DNA from: Pararoseomonas baculiformis
Lineage (GTDB): Bacteria; Pseudomonadota; Alphaproteobacteria; Acetobacterales; Acetobacteraceae
Assembly (NCBI RefSeq): GCF_017813395.1
Contig: NZ_JAGIZB010000001.1
Span: 62,001-126,000 of the forward strand
Direction of reading: 5' to 3'
DNA length: 64,000 bases
Positions 24,319 to 33,149 of this stretch are shown piece after piece. Every line of letters starts with the position of its first letter. The stretch's first letter is position 1. Both the position numbers and the translations under genes were made by a program. The notes under the pieces are model-generated. The model had not been told where the DNA came from and did not search any database. It worked only from the letters and a program-made list of their open reading frames with translations.

Positions 24319-25082
24319 GCGCCGCCCTCGACATCCGCGGGCTGACCAAGGAATACGTGGCCGGCAAGCCGGTGCTGCGGAACCTGGACCTGTCCATCGG
24401 CGCGGAGGGGATCACGGCCATCATCGGCCCCTCCGGCACGGGCAAGTCCACGCTGCTCCGCTGCATCAACCGGCTGGTCGAGCCCACGCGCGGCGAAATC
24501 CGCCTGCGGAGTGCCGAGGGTAGCATCGACATGGCGAAGTTGAGCGGGCGGGCCCTGCGCCTCGCCCGCCGGCGGATCGGGATGGTGTTCCAGGAATACA
24601 ACCTCGTGGAACGCCTCTCCGTGATGGAGAACGTGCTCTGCGGCCGGCTGGGCTATGTGCCGCTCTGGCGCGCCTGGCTGCGGAAATACCCGGACCAGGA
24701 CATCGCCCGCGCCTTCCAGCTGCTGGATGCGGTGGGCCTTCCGGAACACGCCACGCGCCGCGCCGATGCGCTTTCGGGCGGCCAGCGCCAGCGCGTGGGC
24801 ATCGCCCGCGCGCTGATGCAGAAGCCAGACCTGCTGCTGGCCGACGAGCCGACCTCCTCCCTCGACCCCCGCACTTCGGTGGAGGTGCTGGAGATGCTGA
24901 CGACCCTGGCGGGCGCCGAGGGCGTGCCGGTGATCATCAACATCCACAACGTGGCGCTGGCCAGGCGCTACGCGCGCCGCATCATCGGCATGTCCGGCGG
25001 CGCCATCGTGTTCGACGGCAAGCCCGAGGATCTGGAGGACAGCCACCTTACCCAGATCTATGGCGGCGAGGACTGGCTGTGA
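24315..25082 (+). CDS. phnC: PhnC-like ABC transporter ATPase
   Basis: A 255-residue ATPase of the phosphonate-type importer. All motifs are intact: Walker [11 protein letters not shown]-loop [14 protein letters not shown], signature LSGGQRQR, Walker B LLLADEP and H-loop NIHNVALA. The insert [18 protein letters not shown] is typical of PhnC. The start is GTG at 24315, overlapping the phnD stop by four bases (GTGA). It energises the two downstream PhnE-like permeases. Confidence 0.95.
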   Translation: MSAALDIRGLTKEYVAGKPVLRNLDLSIGAEGITAIIGPSGTGKSTLLRCINRLVEPTRGEIRLRSAEGSIDMAKLSGRALRLARRRIGMVFQEYNLVERLSVMENVLCGRLGYVPLWRAWLRKYPDQDIARAFQLLDAVGLPEHATRRADALSGGQRQRVGIARALMQKPDLLLADEPTSSLDPRTSVEVLEMLTTLAGAEGVPVIINIHNVALARRYARRIIGMSGGAIVFDGKPEDLEDSHLTQIYGGEDWL

Positions 25083-25873
25083 GCGGCAGCAATCCTCCCG
25101 CCGGGCGCCGCGCCCCCTTCGCCACCGATTGGGGGATGCGGATCTTCGGCATCCTCATCATCGCCTATCTCGCCTACGCCTCCACGCAGCTCGATCTCGG
25201 CCTCGGGCGCTTCATCAACGGGCTCGGCGAGGGCGGGCGCTTCATCGCGCGCCTCTTCCCACCGAATTTCGAACGCTGGGAGCTGCTTCTGGAAGGCCTG
25301 CTGGAAAGCATCCAGATCGCGGTGCTCGCGACGGTAGGCGGCATCATCCTTTCCCTTCCGCTGGGCCTGATGGCCGCGCGCAACATCGCGCCCTGGTGGG
25401 TCTCGGGGCCCACCCGCGCCTTCATCGCGGTGTGCCGCAGCCTGCACTACGTGATCGTCGCGATCATCTTCGTGAAGGCACTGGGATTCGGCGCGCTGGC
25501 CGGCATCGCGGCCCTCATCATCGCCTCCATCGGCTTTGTCGCGAAGCTCTTCGCCGAGGCGGTGGAGGAAATCTCGATGAAGCAGGTGGAGGCCGTGCGC
25601 TCCACCGGCGCCTCCGGCATGGCGGTGCTGCTCTACGCCGTGCTGCCCCAGGTGGCGTCGCGCTTCGTCGGCTTCGGCCTCTACCAACTCGACAGCAACC
25701 TGCGGAATTCCACCCTGGTCGGCGTCGTCGGCGCGGGCGGGATCGGCGGCACGCTCTTCGCGGCCTTCAAGCGCTTCGACTACGACTTCGTCTCGGCGAT
25801 CCTCATCGCCATCATCGCCCTTATCCTCCTGGCCGAGCTCGTCTCCGGCCGCATCCGGGCCGCCATGCGATGA
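25079..25873 (+). CDS. phnE: PhnE-like ABC transporter permease 1
   Basis: A 264-residue inner-membrane permease. One N-terminal membrane helix ([16 protein letters not shown]) precedes the transport domain, which contains [30 protein letters not shown] and the EAA loop [21 protein letters not shown]. The ending [19 protein letters not shown] is standard PhnE. It starts with GTG at 25079, overlapping the phnC stop (GTGA). The presence of two unequal PhnE genes implies a heterodimeric channel. Confidence 0.93.
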   Translation: MSGSNPPAGRRAPFATDWGMRIFGILIIAYLAYASTQLDLGLGRFINGLGEGGRFIARLFPPNFERWELLLEGLLESIQIAVLATVGGIILSLPLGLMAARNIAPWWVSGPTRAFIAVCRSLHYVIVAIIFVKALGFGALAGIAALIIASIGFVAKLFAEAVEEISMKQVEAVRSTGASGMAVLLYAVLPQVASRFVGFGLYQLDSNLRNSTLVGVVGAGGIGGTLFAAFKRFDYDFVSAILIAIIALILLAELVSGRIRAAMR

Positions 25874-26703
25874 GCGCCACCACGGGCAATCCGAGCGGCG
25901 ATACGCTGGCGCCGCTTCGGCGCCAATGGATCCGCCACAGCCCGGCCGAGCGCCTGACGCGCTGGCTGATGTTCCTCGCCGTCGTCGCCGCCGTCGTCTG
26001 GGCGGTGCGGACCATCGACATCATCCCGGAGTTCCTGGCCGACGCGCCGGAACAGATGGCCGACCTCGTGCTGCGCATGTGGCCGCCCGACCTGGCCGCC
26101 TATCCCACCACCATCCATGCGGCACTGGTGGAAACCCTGCACATCGCCAGCCTCGGCACCGCCTTCGGCTTCCTCATGGCGCTCCCGCTGGCACTGATGG
26201 CCGCGCGCAACATCTGCCGCATCCCCGCGCTCAACGCCCTCGCCCAGGTCGGGCTGGTGGCGTCGCGCTCGGTCAACTCCCTGGTCTGGGCGCTGATCTT
26301 CGTCGCGGTCTTCGGCCCCGGCGCGGCCGCGGGCGTCTTCGCCATCGCCTTCCGCTCCATCGGTTTCGTCGGCAAGCTTCTGGCAGAGGCGCTGGAGGAG
26401 ATGAATCCCGGCCCTCGCGAGGCGCTGCGCGCCGCCGGCGCCCCCTGGGGCGCGGAGATGCTGAAGGCCGTGTGGCCGCAGATCCGCCCGGCCTTCTGGG
26501 GCGTCGCGCTGTTCCGCTGGGACATCAATGTGCGCGAAAGCGCCGTGCTCGGCCTGGTCGGCGCCGGCGGTATCGGCGTGGTGCTGGAGGATGCCATCAA
26601 CTTCTTCCAGTGGGACCAGGTCGCCACCATCCTCCTCGCCATCCTGGCCGTCGTGCTGGTGGCGGAAATCGTCGTGACCCGCGTGCGGGCAAGGCTTCTC
26701 TGA
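25870..26703 (+). CDS. phnE: PhnE-like ABC transporter permease 2
   Basis: A 277-residue permease homologous to the one upstream (shared LMAARNI, FRSIGFVGKLLAEALEEM and VGAGGIG stretches) but clearly different in sequence, with a longer hydrophilic N-terminus of about 30 residues. It overlaps the preceding gene by four bases (ATGA), and its stop shares one base with the glpD start. Together with permease 1 and PhnC it completes the importer. Confidence 0.93.
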   Translation: MSATTGNPSGDTLAPLRRQWIRHSPAERLTRWLMFLAVVAAVVWAVRTIDIIPEFLADAPEQMADLVLRMWPPDLAAYPTTIHAALVETLHIASLGTAFGFLMALPLALMAARNICRIPALNALAQVGLVASRSVNSLVWALIFVAVFGPGAAAGVFAIAFRSIGFVGKLLAEALEEMNPGPREALRAAGAPWGAEMLKAVWPQIRPAFWGVALFRWDINVRESAVLGLVGAGGIGVVLEDAINFFQWDQVATILLAILAVVLVAEIVVTRVRARLL

Positions 26704-28205
26704 TGAACATTCCTGATTCCGTCGATCTCCTCGTCATCGGCGGCGGCGTGAATGGCTGCGGCATCGCGCGCGATGCGGTGGGCCGCGGCCTCTCGGTGAT
26801 GCTGGTGGAAAGGGGAGACATCGCCGAGGCGACCTCCTCCTCCTCCTCCAAGCTCATCCATGGCGGCATCCGCTACCTGGAAACCTATGAGTTCCGCCTG
26901 GTGCGCGAAGCCCTGGCGGAGCGCGAGGTGCTGCTGGGCATCGCGCCCCACATCATCTGGCCCATGCGCTTCGTGCTGCCCCACCGGCCGGAGATGCGGC
27001 CGCGCTGGATGATCCGCGCCGGCCTGTTCCTGTATGACAACCTCGCCCGCCGGAAATCCCTTCCGGCGAGCGAGGCGCTGAACCTGGACGCGCTGCCCCA
27101 GGGCGAACCGCTGAAGCAGCCGCAATTCTCCCGCGGTTTCGCCTATTCCGATTGCTGGGTGGAGGATAGCCGCCTCGTCCTGCTGAATGCGCGGGACGCG
27201 GCGGATCGCGGCGCGACCATCCTGCCCCGCACCGCCTTCGAGAGCGCGAAGCGCGGGACCGATGCCTGGGTCGTCACTTTGCGCGGCCAGGACGGCAGCG
27301 CCCGCAGCGTCACCGCCCGCGCCATCGCCAATGCCGCCGGCCCCTGGGTCACCGTCACGCAGGGCGCCACCGGCACGGCGCTGAAGGGCCGCGTGCGGCT
27401 CGTGCGCGGCAGCCACATCGTCGTGCCCGCGCTCTACCAGGGCAACCAAGCCTATATCCTGCAGAATGACGATCGCCGCGTGGTCTTCGTCATTCCCTAT
27501 GAGGAACGCTACTCCCTCATCGGCACCACCGACGTGCCGCATGACCCCGGCATGGGCCCGCCGCGCTGCACGCCGGAGGAAGCGGCCTATCTCTGCGAAG
27601 CCGTCTCCCGCCAGTTCCGCAACCCTGTCACGCCCGACCAGATCGCCTGGACCTATTCCGGCGTGCGGCCCTTGCATGATGACGGGTCGGACAATCCCTC
27701 GGCGGTCACGCGCGACTACACCATCTCCATGGATACCCAGGGGGCTCCGCTGCTCACCGTGCTGGGCGGAAAGATCACCACCTATCGCCGCCTTGCCGAG
27801 GACGCCGCCAACCAGATCGGCCGCGCGCTGGGCCGCAGCGGCACCTCCTGGACCGGCCGGGCCGCCCTGCCCGGCGGTGACTTCGGCGGCCTCTCCCGCG
27901 CCGCCTTCACCGAGAGCATGGCCCGCGCGCATCCATGGCTGGATCGCCCGCTGCTGAACCGGCTGATCCGCACCCATGGCAGCCTGCTGGAGCGCGTGAT
28001 CGACGGCGCCACCTCCATCGAGGGAATGGGCGGCGATCTCGGCGGCGGCATCACGGCGCGGGAACTGGAATGGATGCGCGCCCATGAATGGGTGGAGGCG
28101 CCGGATGACGTGCTCTGGCGCCGCACCAAGCGCGGCCTGCACATGACCCCGGCCGAGCGCGAAGCCTTCGCCCAACGCTTCGGCGCCCTGGCCACCGCGG
28201 CCTAG
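26703..28205 (+). CDS. glpD: FAD-dependent glycerol-3-phosphate dehydrogenase (GlpD-like)
   Basis: A 500-residue flavoprotein. The N-terminal dinucleotide fold LVIGGGVNGCGIARDAVGRG and the active-site stretch SSSSKLIHGGIRYLE are those of GlpD, which oxidises glycerol-3-phosphate to dihydroxyacetone phosphate at the membrane and passes electrons to quinone. Later family stretches are GTTDVPHDPG, YSGVRPL and LTVLGGKITTYRRLAE, and the C-terminal helical domain is present. The ATG at 26703 overlaps the phnE2 stop by one base, so it is translationally coupled to the importer. That coupling, rather than the usual glpF/glpK neighbours, is the unusual point. Confidence 0.93.
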   Translation: MNIPDSVDLLVIGGGVNGCGIARDAVGRGLSVMLVERGDIAEATSSSSSKLIHGGIRYLETYEFRLVREALAEREVLLGIAPHIIWPMRFVLPHRPEMRPRWMIRAGLFLYDNLARRKSLPASEALNLDALPQGEPLKQPQFSRGFAYSDCWVEDSRLVLLNARDAADRGATILPRTAFESAKRGTDAWVVTLRGQDGSARSVTARAIANAAGPWVTVTQGATGTALKGRVRLVRGSHIVVPALYQGNQAYILQNDDRRVVFVIPYEERYSLIGTTDVPHDPGMGPPRCTPEEAAYLCEAVSRQFRNPVTPDQIAWTYSGVRPLHDDGSDNPSAVTRDYTISMDTQGAPLLTVLGGKITTYRRLAEDAANQIGRALGRSGTSWTGRAALPGGDFGGLSRAAFTESMARAHPWLDRPLLNRLIRTHGSLLERVIDGATSIEGMGGDLGGGITARELEWMRAHEWVEAPDDVLWRRTKRGLHMTPAEREAFAQRFGALATAA

Positions 28206-28236
28206 CCAGGCCAACCCGCGGCGCTCGGTGAAGAAC

Positions 28237-28250
28237 ACCCCGATCGGGGT
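28237..28250. repeat. 14-bp perfect palindrome
   Basis: ACCCCGATCGGGGT is fully self-complementary with no loop and lies 32 bases after the glpD stop. Without a loop it is a poor terminator and looks more like a protein-binding site, but position after a gene argues against an operator. Confidence 0.45.
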
Positions 28251-28306
28251 CGGATCCGGCGAGCAGGGCTCCGTAGGATGCGCCTTGTGTTGTGGCGCTT
28301 TTGGCC

Positions 28307-28342
28307 CCGGGGAGAGGAAGAAGGAATTCTTCCTCTCCCCGG
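28307..28342. terminator. 16-bp perfect hairpin
   Basis: CCGGGGAGAGGAAGAA, loop GGAA, then the exact complement ending in GG at 28342. The stable GNRA-like loop and long stem make it the strongest hairpin in the window. Located between convergent genes; probably a bidirectional terminator. Confidence 0.65.
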
Positions 28343-28393
28343 ACCCCTCACCATCATCTTCTTCTAGTAGTTGGAGAGGTTCGGCTGGCGGTG

Positions 28394-28418
28394 CGCCTCC
28401 GGTCCATGACCGGAGGCG
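28394..28418. repeat. 11-bp perfect hairpin
   Basis: CGCCTCCGGTC, loop CAT, then GACCGGAGGCG. Third palindrome of the cluster downstream of glpD. Confidence 0.55.
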
Positions 28419-28485
28419 ACTGGAAGGGCAGGATTAGGGGCAGAAACCCCTGCATGCATCGAATCGGCGGCAGCCAGACGGGGTT

Positions 28486-28506
28486 CCAAGGGCCTCAGGC
28501 CCTTGG
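28486..28506. repeat. 9-bp perfect hairpin
   Basis: CCAAGGGCC, loop TCA, then GGCCCTTGG. Only ten bases separate it from the next palindrome, so the two probably form one two-hairpin unit. Confidence 0.55.
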
Positions 28507-28516
28507 CGGGCGAGGT

Positions 28517-28541
28517 CCGGAGAGGGCAGAGCCCTCTCCGG
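28517..28541. terminator. 11-bp perfect hairpin, second copy of the 14.4-kb element
   Basis: CCGGAGAGGGC, loop AGA, then GCCCTCTCCGG. The stem is base-for-base that at 14424-14448, only the loop differs. It lies 20 bases from the racemase stop on the other strand. Confidence 0.65.
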
Positions 28542-28561
28542 GGAAGCCGCGCGGAACGGTG

Positions 28562-29266
28562 TCACAGCCCCGAGACAGCGATCTCGACCGCCGCTTCGGC
28601 ATGGATGGCGGTCGTGTCATAGAGCGGCACGGTGCTGTCTTCCGGGTGGACCAGCAGCATGATTTCGGTGCAGCCCAGGATCACCGCCTCGGCGCCGCGT
28701 TCCACCAGCCGGGCGATCACCTCGCGATAGGCCTGGCGGGATGCGGGCTCGGCGCGGCCCTGGACCAGCTCGTCATAGATTACACGGTGCACGAGGGCAC
28801 GGTCCGCCTCGCCGGGTACCAGCACCTCCAGCCCGTGCCGCTCCGTCAGGCGGCCCTTGTAGAAGTCCTGCTCCATGGTGAAGGCCGTGCCGAGCAGGCC
28901 CACCTTCCGCAGCCCGGCGGCCTTGATGCGCTCGGCGGTGGGGTCGGCGATATGCAGCAGCGGCAGGCTGATGGCGGCCTGAACCTGGTCCGCCATGCGG
29001 TGCATGGTGTTGGTGCAGATCAGGACGAGATCCGCCCCGCCGCGCTCCAGCCGCTGGGCAGCCCCGATCATCTCGGCCGTGGCGTCATCCCAGCGCCCGG
29101 CATGCTGCAGCGCCTCGATCTCGCCGAAGTCGAAGGACCACATGAGGCAGCGCGCCGAACGCAGGCCGCCCAGCCTGTCCCGCACCTTTTCGTTGATGAT
29201 GCGGTAGTACTCGGCCGAGCTCTCCCAGCTCATTCCGCCGATCAACCCGATGACCTTCTGCTGCAC
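28562..29266 (-). CDS. aspartate/glutamate racemase family protein
   Basis: A 234-residue cytoplasmic racemase of the YgeA/RacX type. The opening VIGLIGGMSWESSAEYYRIIN is diagnostic, and the two catalytic cysteines lie in LICTNTMH and VILGCTEIMLL. The true start is the GTG at 29266 with GGGAGAG a few bases upstream; it puts VIGLIGG five residues from the N-terminus as in the family, while a longer frame from 29329 adds unrelated sequence. Substrate preference (Asp, Glu or a broader range) cannot be read from the sequence. Monocistronic as far as visible. Confidence 0.9.
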   Translation of the reverse strand: MQQKVIGLIGGMSWESSAEYYRIINEKVRDRLGGLRSARCLMWSFDFGEIEALQHAGRWDDATAEMIGAAQRLERGGADLVLICTNTMHRMADQVQAAISLPLLHIADPTAERIKAAGLRKVGLLGTAFTMEQDFYKGRLTERHGLEVLVPGEADRALVHRVIYDELVQGRAEPASRQAYREVIARLVERGAEAVILGCTEIMLLVHPEDSTVPLYDTTAIHAEAAVEIAVSGL

Positions 29267-29377
29267 TTCGCTCTCCCGCGAGGACGCCGCATGAAGGCCG
29301 GGAAGGCGCTGAGCGGCAAGACCCGGCATACCGGCGGCGATCCCGGGGCGAAAGCAGCCCTCCCCGTTTCATCGCCT

Positions 29378-30732
29378 TCAGGCGGCCATGCTCTCGGCGG
29401 CGCGGCCCGCGATCACCTTTTCCGCGCGGGCGAGGCTGCGCTGGATGTCACGGTGGTCACCCGCCTCTTCCGCGTTTCGCAGCCCGGCCGCCGCGACCAT
29501 TCGCGCATGGCGGGCCAGGGCACCGGCCTGCTCCGCATCACGGGTGTGCTCGGCAATGCGGGCAATGGCTTCGATGAGGTGGATCACCACAGCCGGGTGC
29601 CCCGCCCCGGCCTGCCTGATCTGGTGAAAGGCGGCATCGACCAGGCCGGCATAGGTCGTCGTCTCGCGGATGATGCGCACGCGCCCGGACCGGTCGCGCA
29701 GCACGGGCTCCTGCAGCTGCCGGGCGGTGAGACGCGTCAGGCAGCCGCGAAGGCGATCGATCAGGCGATGGCGGTGAAAGGGTCATTGATGCCGGGGGAA
29801 AGGGCCCGCACCGCGACCTCCACCAGGTGGCGGATCGCAAACTCAAGATCCTCGGTAGGCGTGCGTTCGGACCCCACGACGGCGAGGTTGCAGATGTTGT
29901 CCTCCTCCGCCGCCTGCAGCGCGGAGGCGGGATGGACCAGGATCCGGGGGTCGCCCTCGACGACGAAGTCGCCCGCACGGAAATCCAGGCGCAGCACCGC
30001 ATCCTTTCGCTCCGCCCAGGCAAGGAGCCCCTGCTCATCCACGGCCTGGACATAACCCTCTTGCCGGAAGGTGAGGGAGCCGGCCGCATCCCAGAAATCC
30101 GCGCCGGGCGTGTCCTGCCCGTCCGCGCGGCGCAGCCGCTCGCCCTCCCCGTTCGGGGGCAGGAGAGGAAGCGTTTGCAGCTCGGTGTCGAGTTCCCGGC
30201 CGACGAGCTCCACCACCCGGTTGGCAGCGGCCATCCGCGCCAGTTCCGTGATGAAGACCAGGAGCGCCAGGACGCAGAGAAGGGCAAGCAAAGTGCCGAA
30301 GCTGACCGCCACATGCGGAACATCGCTGAATGCCGCGTCACCCCGCACCGTGCGCAGGACCAGCACGAGATAGACGATGGTCATGGCGAAGGTGCCGAGG
30401 GTGATCTGGGTGGTGAGGTCAGCCCGGAAAACGCGGACCAGACGCGGGCCGTACTGGTTGGCGGCCAGGGTCAGCGCCACCACCGTGGCCGAGAAGATCG
30501 TGGCGGCCATGGCGATCACGCCCGACAGCAGGGCCGAGAGCAGTTCACGCGCGTCCTGCGCCCCGCCGGCATTCATCCACCAGCTCCGCACCTCGTCCTC
30601 GGCGCCATGCCCTGCATCGACCGCCAGCAGCGCCACGGCCAGCACGGCTCCCAGCAGGATCAGGACCGAGGGAATCAGCCACATGCCGTGCCGCAGCTGG
30701 TCCCAGATCGCGAGAAGACGTTTTAAGAACAT
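29378..30732 (-). pseudogene. DUF2254 membrane protein, single-base frameshift
   Basis: A DUF2254 inner-membrane protein broken in two frames. The 5' part (ATG 30732, preceded by AGGAGG eight bases upstream) encodes about 323 residues with four membrane segments and runs to LSPGINDPFTAIA, then hits TGA at 29761-29763. The family normally continues CIDRL; adding one base in the TGATCGATC run restores CIDRLRGCLTRLTARQ and then VLRDRSGRVRIIRETTTYAG through to the normal end at 29378. So one base has been lost at about 29761. It could be a real pseudogene, a sequencing error or, less likely, programmed frameshifting. The rest is well preserved, implying a recent event. Confidence 0.82.
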
Positions 30733-30813
30733 CGGGGGCGCCTCCTGGGTCCGCAGTGTGGAAGCCAACGCCGGGGCGCCCGGATCGTCTGCGCCCCGCA
30801 ATGCGGAACCCGG

Positions 30814-30828
30814 CCCCGCAAGGCGGGG
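30814..30828 (-). terminator. short hairpin downstream of rsmA
   Basis: CCCCGC-AAG-GCGGGG lies 21 bases beyond the rsmA stop on the minus strand. The stem is only six pairs and no T tract follows, so confidence is low. Confidence 0.35.
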
Positions 30829-30848
30829 CGGAAAGGCCGCCCGCCCCC

Positions 30849-31727
30849 TTACTTGTCCCGCGCCAGCGATGCGCGGGCCAGCGCCTCGAATTCAGGGACG
30901 CTCAGCGTTTCCGCGCGCCGCGTCGGCTCGATTCCCGCCGCCTCCAGCAGGGCTTCCGCCCCGCCAAGGCTCTTGAGGGAGCCCCGGAGCATCTTGCGTC
31001 GCTGCCCGAAGGCCGCGGCCGTCACCCGCTCCATCGCGCGGGCCAGTTCCCGATCGGGCTGCTCGGCATGGGGCACCAGATGCACCACGGCGGACCAGAT
31101 CTTGGGGGGCGGGCTGAAGGCGCCGGGCGGCAGGCGCAGCACCATATGCGCCGTGCAGCGCCACTGGGCCGCGACGGCCAGCCGGCCATAGCCCTCGGTA
31201 TCCGGGGCGGCCACGATCCGCTCGGCCACCTCCTGCTGGAACATCAGCGTCATGCTCTCATAGGCCTGCGCGCGGGCAAGCCATCCGATCAGCAGGGGCG
31301 AGCCGACATTGTAGGGCAGGTTAGCCACGATCCGGCGCGGCGCGGGCATCATCGCCTCCGGGTCCACCTTCAGCGCATCGGCCTCGGTGACGGTCAGCCG
31401 GCCGGGATAGGCCGCGCCCAGCTCCGCCAGCGCGGCGACGGCGCGGGAATCCAGCTCCACCGCATGCACATGCTCCGCCCCGTTGGCGAGCAGGGCACGG
31501 GTCAGCCCACCCGGGCCCGGCCCTACCTCCAGCACATGTCGCCCGGTCAGGTCACCGGCCGACCGGGCGATCCGGCCGCACAGCGCCTCGTCCAGCAGGA
31601 AGTGCTGGCCCAGCGCCTTGCGCGCCGCCAGCCCATGCCGCTGGACCGTCTCGGAAAGGGAGGGGAGCGAGGCGGGGGACAGGCTCACCCCGCCCTCCCC
31701 CGGCCCGGCCTGGCCCGGCTCAGCCAC
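30849..31727 (-). CDS. rsmA: 16S rRNA dimethyladenosine transferase
   Basis: A 292-residue SAM-dependent enzyme (KsgA) that dimethylates two adjacent adenosines near the 3' end of 16S rRNA in late 30S assembly. Visible motifs: [13 protein letters not shown], the SAM loop [16 protein letters not shown], and the catalytic [11 protein letters not shown]. About 25 extra residues precede the family start ([13 protein letters not shown]). The ATG at 31727 overlaps the end of surA by eight bases. Final gene of the lptF-lptG-lptD-surA-rsmA run. Confidence 0.95.
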   Translation of the reverse strand: MAEPGQAGPGEGGVSLSPASLPSLSETVQRHGLAARKALGQHFLLDEALCGRIARSAGDLTGRHVLEVGPGPGGLTRALLANGAEHVHAVELDSRAVAALAELGAAYPGRLTVTEADALKVDPEAMMPAPRRIVANLPYNVGSPLLIGWLARAQAYESMTLMFQQEVAERIVAAPDTEGYGRLAVAAQWRCTAHMVLRLPPGAFSPPPKIWSAVVHLVPHAEQPDRELARAMERVTAAAFGQRRKMLRGSLKSLGGAEALLEAAGIEPTRRAETLSVPEFEALARASLARDK

Positions 31728-33057
31728 GCATCTCGATCGTGGCGCGGCGGCGCAGGTCGCGGATCTGCTGGCGGGAGAGATTCTCCAGCCGGTCGCGCAG
31801 GATCTGCTGCTTCGCCTGCTCCGGCGTGAAGCTGGCCAGGTTCCGCGTCTCGCGCGAGCAGACGGCGATCACCAGGATGCCATCCGGCGTCACGATGGGC
31901 TGGCTGGCCCGCCCCGGAGAAAGGCCGGCCACCAGCTGGCGCAGCGGCGGCGGGTTCAGCGTCTCCAGCCGCACCTCCCCGCCGGGATCAGCCGGGCGCA
32001 CGGCACCGGCGGCGCGGTTCGCGGCCTCCACTGCATCGCAGCCGCCGCGGATGGCCTGGGCACGGGTGAGCTGGGCCCGCTGCTGGTCCGTCGGGTTCTG
32101 CGGATCCAGCGGGGAGGAGAAGGGCAGGAAGGCCTGGCGGATCGTGACCATGGTCGCGTTCTCGCGCCCGGTCTCGCGCTTCTGGCGCAGCGACACGATC
32201 TGGTAGCCGCCCGGCACCTCCACGGCATTGGAGATGGCGCCCGGCGGCATGCGCTGCACCACCGAGGCCACCTCGGGGTCCAGCTGCTCCAGGTTCACCC
32301 AGCCCAGGTCGCCGCCCTGCAGCGCCGTCTGGCTCTGGCTGAACTGCGTGGCCGCGACCGGGAAGGGCAGGCCCTGGCGCAGGCGGGCGATAACGTCATC
32401 CACGAAGCGCTTGGTCTCGGCGGAGGAGGAGGGGTCCTCCACCGGCACGAAGATCTCGGAAAGCAGGTATTCGGGCTGGCCGATCCGGGCCGCATGGGCG
32501 GCCAGCGCCTCGCGCACCGTCTCCTCCGAGGGCTCGGCCTGCGGGCCGAGCATGCCGCGGATCAGCCGGGCCCAGCCGATCTGGGCGCGAATCTGGTCAT
32601 AGAGCACGCGGGGCTCGACGCCTGCCGCGCGGAGCTGGGCGCGCAGGCCGCCCGGGGGCAGGCCGTTGCGGCTCTCGATGTCGTTCACGGCGCGGGCCAC
32701 CTCGTCATCCCCCACGGGGATGCGGCGGCGCTGGATGTCCTGCAGCCGCAGCCGCTCCTCAATCAGCTGGCGCAGGATCTGCGGGCGGATGCGGGCCACC
32801 AGGTCCGGCGCGGGCTGCAGCCCCACATTCAGCGCGAAGAGGCGGGCGCGGGAGCGTACCTCGGCTTCCGTCACCACGTCGCCATTCACGATGGCAACGA
32901 TGCGGTTGACATTGGATGGCTCGGCGGCCGGGCGCGGCGCGGCCTGCCGGCCCGTGGGCTGGGCATGGGCGTCACGGGCCTGCAGCGCCAAAGGCAGGCC
33001 CATGAAGAGGCCGAGGAGGACAGGCAGCGCCGGGCGGAGGCGGGTGAAGCGTCGCAT
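31720..33057 (-). CDS. surA: periplasmic peptidyl-prolyl isomerase SurA
   Basis: A 445-residue chaperone for outer-membrane proteins. After a signal peptide (residues 1-30) comes the SurA N-terminal domain ([18 protein letters not shown], then [14 protein letters not shown]). One clear parvulin domain follows (about residues 200-310, with [16 protein letters not shown] and [12 protein letters not shown]), and a second, more diverged PPIase-like region lies near the C-terminus. ATG 33057 opens [12 protein letters not shown] and gives a clean signal; an upstream frame from 33288 would run into lptD. It is next to lptD, a SurA client in other bacteria. Confidence 0.93.
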   Translation of the reverse strand: MRRFTRLRPALPVLLGLFMGLPLALQARDAHAQPTGRQAAPRPAAEPSNVNRIVAIVNGDVVTEAEVRSRARLFALNVGLQPAPDLVARIRPQILRQLIEERLRLQDIQRRRIPVGDDEVARAVNDIESRNGLPPGGLRAQLRAAGVEPRVLYDQIRAQIGWARLIRGMLGPQAEPSEETVREALAAHAARIGQPEYLLSEIFVPVEDPSSSAETKRFVDDVIARLRQGLPFPVAATQFSQSQTALQGGDLGWVNLEQLDPEVASVVQRMPPGAISNAVEVPGGYQIVSLRQKRETGRENATMVTIRQAFLPFSSPLDPQNPTDQQRAQLTRAQAIRGGCDAVEAANRAAGAVRPADPGGEVRLETLNPPPLRQLVAGLSPGRASQPIVTPDGILVIAVCSRETRNLASFTPEQAKQQILRDRLENLSRQQIRDLRRRATIEMRG

Positions 33058-33149
33058 GACCGGGTTCCTAGACCATGAGCGCCCGGGATTGAAGCGATCC
33101 CGTAGCTGGCCGTTATGGTGTTTCGTTCGGCGAGCCGGAGCGCGCGCGC

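Larger units (their letters stand above)
28206..28561. other. 356-base gap with five perfect palindromes
   Basis: No gene is supported in this convergent gap between glpD and the racemase gene. It carries, in order, a 14-bp loopless palindrome (28237-28250), a 16-bp-stem hairpin (28307-28342), an 11-bp stem (28394-28418), a 9-bp stem (28486-28506) and an 11-bp stem (28517-28541). All are exact. A pyrimidine-rich stretch (28350-28365) lies between the second and third. Confidence 0.6.
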
